Shown in pieces: positions 6,605-12,631 of a DNA stretch of 36,632 nucleotides. Origin of the DNA: a virus. Every line of letters begins with the position of its first letter. Within the stretch, counting starts at the first letter, position 1. Location of the stretch: positions 1 through 36,632 of the IMG/VR virus record IMGVR_UViG_3300020213_001060; one strand, 5' to 3'. The notes below the pieces were generated by a model. It saw only the letters and a program-made list of their open reading frames with translations. It was not told the origin of the DNA and ran no database searches. The position numbers and the translations under genes were made by a program.

Positions 6605-7092
6605 TGTATAACGAGTACTTAGAGATTAAGAAATCCAAAACTGGATTAGGAGTTTTTACTAAGGTAAAAATACCTGCAAACTCTCCCATCATTGAGTTTA
6701 CTGGTACAATCGTCCCTAAAAATAAATCAGCTATTGATCCAGCTTTGTTCTTACAAGTGGGGGCCAATAGGATTATGGGGCCATCTGGAGCCGTTGACGA
6801 CTACATCAATCATAGTTGTGATCCAAACTGTTTTGTCCACATTGTGGGTAACAGGGCCATCTTATATTCTTTGTATTTGATTACGGAGGGAACGGAATTA
6901 TTTTTCGATTATTCCACCTCATCTACCGATACATTGGAAGAATGGAAGATGAGCTGTGGATGTAGCAGTTATAAATGCAGGGGTACTATCAGCGGATACC
7001 AGTACCTAAGCGATCAGATTAAGAAAGACTACCGGGCAAAGGGAATGATTCCAATGTTTATTACTATGCCCAATTTGATTCAAAGGGATTAA
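6604..7092 (+). CDS. SET-domain protein (putative protein lysine methyltransferase)
   Basis: This 162-aa protein has all core SET signatures: GLGVFTKVKIPANSPIIEFTG (N-terminal SET strands, 14-34), DDYINHSCDPNC (65-76, the NHSCxPN pseudoknot motif), TELFFDYS (97-104, the catalytic-Tyr ELxxDY motif) and a post-SET-like CGCSSYKCRGTI (118-129, three Cys plus CRG). SET enzymes transfer methyl from S-adenosylmethionine to protein lysines. It is close to the minimal SET length and has no targeting domain. It is coupled by TAATG to the gene before it and separated by one base from the exonuclease gene. The target, host or phage, is unknown. Confidence 0.9.
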   Translation: MYNEYLEIKKSKTGLGVFTKVKIPANSPIIEFTGTIVPKNKSAIDPALFLQVGANRIMGPSGAVDDYINHSCDPNCFVHIVGNRAILYSLYLITEGTELFFDYSTSSTDTLEEWKMSCGCSSYKCRGTISGYQYLSDQIKKDYRAKGMIPMFITMPNLIQRD

Positions 7093-7093
7093 G

Positions 7094-7762
7094 ATGAGCC
7101 TACTATATTATGTAATTGATACTGAGACCACTGGATTAAAAGCCGGTTACAATGAGATGACCGAAATTGGCATCATTCGCTACACAGATCGTGTTCAACT
7201 ATGGCGCCAGATTAAATGCGAATATCCTGAACGCGCCAACTTTGATGCCCTTGCTATTACTAAGAAGACAATGGCAGACCTAGAAAAGGGTTATTCTAAT
7301 CAACAAGTTGTAGAAGAGTGTGAGAAGTTTTTTGCCGAAGACGGGGCCACTCCAGCTCATCGTTGCATCGTTGCTCATAACGCGCCATTTGATAGAAGAT
7401 TCCTGCATGCTCTTTGGGCTCAGAATGGTAAAGCATTTCCAGCCAATCTTTGGCTAGATTCTATTGGTCTAACTAAGGAATATGCTAAGAAGGCCGGGCT
7501 ACTTGTCAAGGCTGCCAAGGGTGAAAAACGACAAAGTTTTGCGTTGCATGCGGCTTGCGACATTGTTGGTATCAAAAAGATTAGCGAAGCACACAATGCT
7601 AAGGTTGATAGCAGAAATACTTATCTTCTTTATCGTAATTTGCTTGAAGAAAAACAAGTAGATCATCTTCCGTACATCAAGACAGAAGTACATTATCCTA
7701 ATCTTGCCCCTCCAGCCGGAGATGAAGAGGGTGGACTAGATCCATCATTGCTAGATATATGA
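7094..7762 (+). CDS. DEDDh 3'-5' exonuclease (DnaQ/RNase T superfamily)
   Basis: This 222-aa protein has Exo I at VIDTETTGL (Asp9, Glu11), Exo II at IVAHNAPFDRRFL (Asp100) and Exo III at AHNAKVDSRNT (His167-x4-Asp172), making it a DEDDh exonuclease that uses two metal ions. It is a stand-alone exonuclease domain with no polymerase attached, as in proofreading epsilon-type subunits, RNase T and phage exonucleases. A proline-rich acidic tail ends the protein. Its stop overlaps the next ATG in ATGA (7759-7762). Whether it proofreads, trims RNA or degrades host DNA is not shown. Confidence 0.92.
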   Translation: MSLLYYVIDTETTGLKAGYNEMTEIGIIRYTDRVQLWRQIKCEYPERANFDALAITKKTMADLEKGYSNQQVVEECEKFFAEDGATPAHRCIVAHNAPFDRRFLHALWAQNGKAFPANLWLDSIGLTKEYAKKAGLLVKAAKGEKRQSFALHAACDIVGIKKISEAHNAKVDSRNTYLLYRNLLEEKQVDHLPYIKTEVHYPNLAPPAGDEEGGLDPSLLDI

Positions 7763-8421
7763 AGAGCCCAAGTCTCGATGTTTTTTATACGCAATTAGAT
7801 AAACATATCTTGTTGGTGCAATCATACACCGAGATCAGTGATCTCTTTTTTCTTATCAAGAGTTGTCGCCTAAAGCCCCACCAATACATTTTTCAGGGAA
7901 AAAGCGAAAAGCTTATTCTTTACAAATGGTGGTTTGATGAATTTGGAAACTCTTTCAAAGTGCAAGGTTCTAAGAACATTCAGATTATTTACAATGACCT
8001 ATCACTACCTCGAAAAAGTATAACGTCAACTGATTTATATTATGGTTTATCTATTGACAAAGTAGTAAAGATTAGTAAACTAGCTTTCATCTGTTTCGGA
8101 AAAGACGATGACTTGAATCAAGATTGTTTGATGATTACTCTTTTAGGGATTGATAATTATCTACGAAGCTTTATGTATCTATATGGCGAGTGGCAACAGG
8201 TGTCGCCGCTTCTTTTAGGGCTATCTCATCTCAAAAAGATGAGTGAAAACAGAGACATAAAGTATTATAAAAAAATAGAGAGTAAAGAAAATTCCCCAAT
8301 TCCTTGCGCTTTAGCGGAACAGTGGCTAACTTTCATGCCACCTCGTAAAGAGTTTATGAGCTTACTAAGCGTGCATTGCCGTCCGGCTCACGCATTATTT
8401 GAAAACACAAAGGAACATTAA
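7759..8421 (+). CDS. Hypothetical protein, 220 aa
   Basis: I do not recognise this protein. It is rich in Leu, Ile, Lys, Tyr and Phe and appears to be a soluble mixed alpha/beta protein, with no signal peptide, membrane segment or catalytic motif that stands out. Short clusters worth noting are YKWWFDEFG near residue 55 and a basic, Ser-rich C-terminal third. It is coupled to the exonuclease gene by a 4-bp ATGA overlap and ends 6 bp before the IF-1 gene, so it belongs to the same operon. Confidence 0.75.
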   Translation: MKSPSLDVFYTQLDKHILLVQSYTEISDLFFLIKSCRLKPHQYIFQGKSEKLILYKWWFDEFGNSFKVQGSKNIQIIYNDLSLPRKSITSTDLYYGLSIDKVVKISKLAFICFGKDDDLNQDCLMITLLGIDNYLRSFMYLYGEWQQVSPLLLGLSHLKKMSENRDIKYYKKIESKENSPIPCALAEQWLTFMPPRKEFMSLLSVHCRPAHALFENTKEH

Positions 8422-8427
8422 GGTATT

Positions 8428-8649
8428 ATGGCTAACAACAGAGATAGATTAGAGTTTGAAGGTGAAGTAATTGACGCAAACAAAGGCAAGTTCACAGTCA
8501 AGGTTAATGATAACCTGACCGTGCTTTGTACATTGAGCGGCAAGATTCGAATGAACTCCGTCAAGATTTTGATTGGAGATAAGGTTCGAATTGAAGTATC
8601 AGAATATGACACCACTCAAGGTCGAATCACTTATCGAAACAAGTCTTAA
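8428..8649 (+). CDS. infA: Translation initiation factor IF-1
   Basis: This 73-aa protein aligns along its whole length with bacterial IF-1: LEFEGEVIDANKGKFTVKV (OB-fold strands 1-2), LSGKIRMNSVKILIGDKV (matching the SGKMRKNYIRILTGDKV block of E. coli IF-1) and YDTTQGRITYR (the YDLSKGRIVFR end). IF-1 binds the A site of the 30S subunit and, with IF-2 and IF-3, controls start selection. A phage copy could bias initiation toward phage mRNAs; that role is inferred. It is the last gene of the operon. Its stop overlaps that of the convergent gene at 8646 through TTAA. Confidence 0.93.
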   Translation: MANNRDRLEFEGEVIDANKGKFTVKVNDNLTVLCTLSGKIRMNSVKILIGDKVRIEVSEYDTTQGRITYRNKS

Positions 8650-9434
8650 TATCTTTGGAAGGTAAGGACGCCTTCATCACTGATGAGGGCGGAGAACTTA
8701 GGATTCTTCCAAACGTCTTGTATTCTCATTGGGTTACCATTGACGACAACGTCATTGGCAATGAGTCTAACTCCATGGCTGTAATCAGCATACATATCGT
8801 TATGGTCTGATGGATTCAAATCTTGAATCACCGTTCCATTAGAATAGAACCATCCATAGATAGCAACTCTATGATTTGGATTTTTAGGAGCAAGCTTGTT
8901 CGTTAGGACGATATCCTTTTTGTGCCCTGCTGTTAAATCATTTACGCTCAATGAAGCCATTTGATTGTTGACAAGTGCATTATGTTCACCGAAACGTTTG
9001 GTGCTAGTCATTTGAGCGTCGGGTGGAGTAGTCTTGGGGGGAAGTTTATTGACGGCATTCTTCCAAATATCTTTAACCATCTTCCTAGTTGGAAGTGAGC
9101 AATCAAACTTATCCGCAATCTTTTGCGCCGTAAGTGGGCTCATTGGCATTCTAACGAAATTATCGTCATTGCCAATAGACAAATAATCCAAAGTTACTAA
9201 ATAGGTAATAGTATTTACACCGTCAGTAACAACAACTGGAGTCAAATCTCTTAGGAAATTTGGCAGGTTGCCGTGAATTAATTCATCAAGAATGTTGGAT
9301 TCACGACCAGCTCCGCTTGTGTTTAAATTACTCTGAACGAAAGCAGATCCTGTAACTGCGCCCGGATCTCTAGTAGGGAATAGATAGTTGCCCTCTGGTT
9401 CACCGTCAAATATATTAAAGATATTGATACTCAT
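8646..9434 (-). CDS. Conserved protein of unknown function (DYSHG motif)
   Basis: This 262-aa protein matches a pattern I recall from scattered bacterial and phage hypothetical proteins, with no established function. Its blocks are TLDYLSIGNDDNFVRMPMSP, TAQKIADKF, LPTRKMVKDIW, GHKKDIVLTNKL, RVAIYGW, IQDLNPSDHNDMYADYSHG and VRLI. The conserved His and Asp residues (SDHNDMYADYSHG) suggest an enzyme or metal site. The first 45 residues are variable. It has AGGA six bases before the ATG. It is transcribed alone on the minus strand, divergent from the IMPDH/GMPR operon and convergent with infA. No signal peptide is seen. Confidence 0.75.
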   Translation of the reverse strand: MSINIFNIFDGEPEGNYLFPTRDPGAVTGSAFVQSNLNTSGAGRESNILDELIHGNLPNFLRDLTPVVVTDGVNTITYLVTLDYLSIGNDDNFVRMPMSPLTAQKIADKFDCSLPTRKMVKDIWKNAVNKLPPKTTPPDAQMTSTKRFGEHNALVNNQMASLSVNDLTAGHKKDIVLTNKLAPKNPNHRVAIYGWFYSNGTVIQDLNPSDHNDMYADYSHGVRLIANDVVVNGNPMRIQDVWKNPKFSALISDEGVLTFQRY

Positions 9435-9464
9435 ATAATTCCTATTGTTTTCAAATCCGGCACC

Positions 9465-9493
9465 TTGACAAACTCAATGAAAATCATTATCAT
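9465..9493 (+). promoter_or_regulatory. Sigma70-like promoter for the IMPDH/GMPR-thyX operon
   Basis: TTGACA (9465-9470) is a perfect -35 box. It is followed by a 17-bp spacer and TATCAT (9488-9493) as a -10 box, with TATACAT overlapping. It faces the gene at 9599, giving a leader of about 100 nt. This is the best host-type promoter in the window. Confidence 0.65.
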
Positions 9494-9503
9494 ATACATG
9501 ATA
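9477..9503. promoter_or_regulatory. Two adjacent palindromes overlapping the promoter (possible operator)
   Basis: AATGA-AAA-TCATT covers the spacer. TATCAT-ATAC-ATGATA (9488-9503) covers the -10 box and start site. Such placement is typical of operators, but the palindromes are short and A/T-rich, so chance is possible. Confidence 0.35.
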
Positions 9504-9598
9504 TTAGTGGAAATAAGCAAGGCAGTCGAATTCTCTTCTACATAATATACTGAAATATGGAGAGCGTTATATCAGCTCTGGACATAGGAGACTGTACA

Positions 9599-10633
9599 AT
9601 GATTCGTGAAGGATTAACTTTTGATGACGTGTTACTTGTTCCGCAACATTCAACCATAAAGAGTCGCTCTGAAGTAGACATCTCAGCTACATTATGTGGA
9701 CTTAAATTCAAGCATCCCGTAATTCCAGCTAATATGAAAACTATTACTGGATTAGAAATGGGCTTTGAAATATGTAAAAGTGGTGGTTTAGCTATCATTC
9801 ATCGCTTCATGCCAATTGAAGAGCAATTATTTATTGCGAATCATTTGATTGATACTTTTGGAGATAGAGGGGTGTGCATCTCACTTGGAGTAAAGAATGA
9901 AGACTTGCCGGCCTTTCATAAGTTCCTAGAGGCTGGCGTTAGAAACTTCTGTATCGATGTGGCTCATGGCGACTCCGCCCAATGTATCCAAACACTTAAA
10001 AACATGAGAGCTTTGAACGAGCAAGTCTTTATTATTGCTGGCAATGTGGCTACAGGAGAAGGGGCGCGCAGATTATGGGAAGCTGGAGCTAGCGCCGTCA
10101 AGGTTGGCGTTGGGCCGGGTAGCTTATGTACTACTAGAATTGAAACTGGTAACGGAGTTCCTCAGCTTACAGCTTTGATGGACGTTGCTCAGGTTCAAAA
10201 ACAATTAATGGAATTGGAGAGAACCAAAGCCACTACTTATAAACGTCAGTTCCCTATCATTGCAGATGGCGGTATCAAGAGCGCAGGTGACCTTGTGAAG
10301 GCCCTTTGCTTTGCTGACATGGTTATGGTCGGTAATTTGTTCGCGGGCTGTGTAGAGACTCCTGGCGAGATTATGAATATTGATGGGAGATCATTTAAGC
10401 ACTATGTAGGTAGCTCTACCCATAAGACAAATCATGTTGAAGGCGTGGCTGCCATCGTTCCGGCGAAAGGCAAGTTCGGAGATATTCTAGCGAAATTACT
10501 AGAAGGCCTACGTTCTGGATGCTCTTATCAAGGCGCCCATAATCTAGTGGACCTTAGGGATAATCCGGAATTTATTAGGATAACCAATGCGGGTTTGAAA
10601 GAGTCCCATCCGCATGATGTTATCCTAAAATGA
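9599..10633 (+). CDS. IMP dehydrogenase / GMP reductase family protein
   Basis: This 344-aa (beta/alpha)8 enzyme lacks CBS domains. Motifs are [19 protein letters not shown] (6-24), [31 protein letters not shown], the catalytic-loop [15 protein letters not shown] (170-184, Cys177), [12 protein letters not shown] and [12 protein letters not shown]. Absence of CBS domains, length near 345 and a [14 protein letters not shown] flap (like B. subtilis-type GMP reductase YFGSASEF...NVEG) favour GMP reductase. GVPQ after the Cys loop is also seen in IMPDH, so the reaction is not settled. The ATG at 9599 is chosen over 9557 because of the AGGAG at 9586-9590. It is the first gene after the promoter at 9465 and would shift the guanine/adenine nucleotide pool. 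Confidence 0.9.
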   Translation: MIREGLTFDDVLLVPQHSTIKSRSEVDISATLCGLKFKHPVIPANMKTITGLEMGFEICKSGGLAIIHRFMPIEEQLFIANHLIDTFGDRGVCISLGVKNEDLPAFHKFLEAGVRNFCIDVAHGDSAQCIQTLKNMRALNEQVFIIAGNVATGEGARRLWEAGASAVKVGVGPGSLCTTRIETGNGVPQLTALMDVAQVQKQLMELERTKATTYKRQFPIIADGGIKSAGDLVKALCFADMVMVGNLFAGCVETPGEIMNIDGRSFKHYVGSSTHKTNHVEGVAAIVPAKGKFGDILAKLLEGLRSGCSYQGAHNLVDLRDNPEFIRITNAGLKESHPHDVILK

Positions 10634-10640
10634 GGATATT

Positions 10641-10853
10641 ATGACCGACACAGCAAAAATTATCAAAACAGTAATCGCCTGCGCTACCCTTGCTACAGCA
10701 CTAGCTATGTTAGGGTTTACAGTATTTGCTTTAACCATTCCACATTGGGGTCTATTCGCTACTTGTCTTCTATTGACAGTTGGTATGGGTTTCTTCGTGC
10801 GTAATGATTATTATTACTTTTTCCAAAAGAAGAAAGATGAACCAACTAAGTAA
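10641..10853 (+). CDS. Small membrane protein, two predicted TM helices
   Basis: This 70-aa protein has two hydrophobic segments (about residues 8-31 and 36-54) separated by a short PHWG turn. It ends in an aromatic/basic tail (RNDYYYFFQKKKDEPTK), giving a hairpin with a likely cytoplasmic C-terminus. GAGGA lies just before the ATG. The next gene starts inside its 3' end. Function is unknown; paired small membrane proteins in phages are sometimes holin- or exclusion-like, but nothing specific is seen. Confidence 0.75.
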   Translation: MTDTAKIIKTVIACATLATALAMLGFTVFALTIPHWGLFATCLLLTVGMGFFVRNDYYYFFQKKKDEPTK

Positions 10854-11040
10854 CTGCACTTTTTGGAAAATTCTTTCTGGGATTTTCTTTATTTTAGTCC
10901 TGGCCTCTACGTTATATTGTGGTCTGAAGTTAGGCTATTGGATGGGTTTCGGAACACTAGTTTTAGGATTTATTAGTGGATTCATTTATGCAAAATTTAG
11001 AAAGTCTAAGTGTGGAATATCAGATCTACGCTCTCGGTAA
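10837..11040 (+). CDS. Small membrane protein, two predicted TM helices
   Basis: This 67-aa protein has hydrophobic segments at about residues 11-30 and 33-52, followed by a basic tail (KFRKSKCG). The ATG at 10837 overlaps the preceding gene by 17 bp and has a purine-rich AGAAG stretch in front; a longer form from 10780 would lie mostly inside the preceding gene and is less likely. With its neighbour it forms a pair of hairpin membrane proteins. Function is unknown. Confidence 0.65.
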   Translation: MNQLSNCTFWKILSGIFFILVLASTLYCGLKLGYWMGFGTLVLGFISGFIYAKFRKSKCGISDLRSR

Positions 11041-11293
11041 AAAGCTAATCATGTTCGAGAGCCATGTTAGGTATGAAACATACCAAAACAAATGGTATTA
11101 CGGCATTATCTTTTTTACCGATAATGAAGGCGATGGCCTCTTGCATAAAGATGGTCGCTATGATATTATTCATCACCATCATATGGATTGGGAAAGATTA
11201 ATTATTAACAACAAACAAGGTTGGAAGGATCTTCCGTTTCACCCAGGAACTTATCGGTTCTTGCCTGATAGTATAAGGATATTAGATATATGA
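10988..11293 (+). CDS. Hypothetical protein, 101 aa
   Basis: This is a soluble protein with a striking HHHH run (IIHHHHMDWERLI) and a beta-rich, aromatic body (NKWYYGIIFFTDNEG). It matches no family I know. The start is uncertain: GTG at 10976 has TAGGA in front, and ATG at 10988 is preceded by GTGGA; I list the ATG. It overlaps the preceding gene by about 50 bp and joins thyX by an ATGA overlap (11290-11293), so it is coupled to ThyX synthesis. The His cluster could bind metal, but that is a guess. Confidence 0.65.
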   Translation: MQNLESLSVEYQIYALGKKLIMFESHVRYETYQNKWYYGIIFFTDNEGDGLLHKDGRYDIIHHHHMDWERLIINNKQGWKDLPFHPGTYRFLPDSIRILDI

Positions 11294-11967
11294 ATGATTA
11301 TACGAACAAAGTTGAATTGGTTGGAGTATATGGTTCTGATGAATCCCATGCATTATCAGCCTGGACTTCAACGTCCAGAGATTTGAATGATGAGAAGCGT
11401 GGGCGTATGGGCAAGCTTCTTGGTATGTTGGGCCGCGAAGGACATCACACACCATTTGAGAAGTCTTCTATACATTTCTTGGTAACTACCGACATTGCTA
11501 CTCACATTCATATCCTGAAACATCGTATTGGAGTCTCCTTCAATGGTGAGTCAGCCCGATACAAAGAGCTTGGCAAAAAGAAGGAAGGCGACAAGGTTGT
11601 GTATGATGATAAATTTTACATTCCCCAAGATTGGGCAGAAGATGAACAAGCTCAACTAGTTCAACATTGTGAAGAATCTTTCAAGAAGTATCATGACTGT
11701 ATGGACCGAATGATTGCTAAGGGTATGTCACGTACACGTGCTAAGGAATCTGCCAGATTCTATCTACCATATGCTAACCAGCTAACGGCCGATGTTATGT
11801 TTAACTTCCGCTCTTTCATGCACTTCATTGGACTTCGCTATAGCGATCATGCTCAACTAGAAGTTAAACAGGTAGCTTACAATAAGCTTAATCTAGTTTC
11901 TCAGACGGGCCAATTTGATTTATCATTAGATGCTTTTGGTTGGACTAAAGAGAAAATATATGGCTAA
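11290..11967 (+). CDS. thyX: Flavin-dependent thymidylate synthase ThyX
   Basis: This 225-aa protein makes dTMP from dUMP using methylene-tetrahydrofolate, FAD and NADPH. Family features are GREGHHTPFEKSSIHF (48-63), the ThyX signature in variant form KHRIGVSFNGESARY (77-91; the classical form is RHRxxSxNExSxRY), then YKEL, FYIPQDW and a C-terminal RSFMHFIGLRYSDHAQLEVKQVA block matching the FxHFxxLR...AQxEIR region. The first signature Arg is Lys and there is an extra residue before the ESARY; from memory this variant is shared with some phage and cyanobacterial enzymes. With dUTPase it completes a route from dUTP to dTMP. It is coupled to the genes on both sides. Confidence 0.95.
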   Translation: MNDYTNKVELVGVYGSDESHALSAWTSTSRDLNDEKRGRMGKLLGMLGREGHHTPFEKSSIHFLVTTDIATHIHILKHRIGVSFNGESARYKELGKKKEGDKVVYDDKFYIPQDWAEDEQAQLVQHCEESFKKYHDCMDRMIAKGMSRTRAKESARFYLPYANQLTADVMFNFRSFMHFIGLRYSDHAQLEVKQVAYNKLNLVSQTGQFDLSLDAFGWTKEKIYG

Positions 11968-12298
11968 TTTTCCTATGTCATTTCCTATTACTTGGGATCT
12001 TGATAACACAACCTTCATTAAACATGAGGATAATTATCTGGCCATTCATGCTAATGGAGAGATTGTTATACAAGGGGAAGTTAAAAAAGTAGCTCATGGT
12101 CTAGCCAAGTATGTCTTTGAAAAAGAATACATTACAGGATTACATGAACTTCAAATCAATAAAATTATCTCTATTAATTTCGAAGGCGGAATCAAGATCA
12201 AATATCTCGGAGTCGAACCACCCACATATTGGAAAGAGTTTACTCAGGAGTTTGAATCGATTAGTAATCGAATGAATAAGATGAGAGTGTTTTGGTAA
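11960..12298 (+). CDS. Hypothetical protein, 112 aa
   Basis: This unrecognised protein has a beta-rich N-terminal part (ITWDLDNTTFIKHEDNYLAI, then GEIVIQGEVKKV) and a helical C-terminus (EFTQEFESISNRMNKMRVFW). The ATG at 11960 overlaps the thyX stop by 8 bp and has AGAG about 6 bp upstream; a start at 11930 would be deeper inside thyX and is less likely. It is the last gene of its operon, with its stop directly abutting the convergent stop at 12299 and no visible terminator. Confidence 0.7.
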   Translation: MANFPMSFPITWDLDNTTFIKHEDNYLAIHANGEIVIQGEVKKVAHGLAKYVFEKEYITGLHELQINKIISINFEGGIKIKYLGVEPPTYWKEFTQEFESISNRMNKMRVFW

Positions 12299-12631
12299 TT
12301 ATGGATTGTCTGGAGTAGCTCGTACTATATCAGTACCATCACAGTAGACTATACAACGTTTATTGTACGCGACTGTAACCCCCGTTTGTCCAGAAACTTT
12401 GAATACCAAGTTAAAAGAAGCGGTTGTATTATTATATACAATCCATTGAAGACCTGCAATGTTTGGTAAGATTACATCTCTGTCAGCAGTAATTGGAGTT
12501 CCGGTAGCGGTAAATTCCATGATTGCTGCGCGGTAATCATTTACTACAGCAGTGTAGTTTGCGTTGCTAGGAAAATCCCTAACAATTCTGACTCCGGGAT
12601 TAGCGTATCCGTCTAGATATTTATAGCTCAT
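12299..12631 (-). CDS. Small tail-fibre-associated protein
   Basis: This 110-aa beta-rich protein (RDVILPNIAGLQWIVYNN, then CIVYCDGTDIVRATPDNP) has the LP...N....G...V...DG pattern seen in small C-terminal domains of phage fibres, and it contains one DGY (residues 7-9). Its ATG shares a base with the stop of the 1370-aa fibre gene (TAATG), so it is coupled to it and likely forms part of the same appendage as a tip protein or chaperone. The start at 12631 is preferred to 12646 for that reason. Confidence 0.7.
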   Translation of the reverse strand: MSYKYLDGYANPGVRIVRDFPSNANYTAVVNDYRAAIMEFTATGTPITADRDVILPNIAGLQWIVYNNTTASFNLVFKVSGQTGVTVAYNKRCIVYCDGTDIVRATPDNP

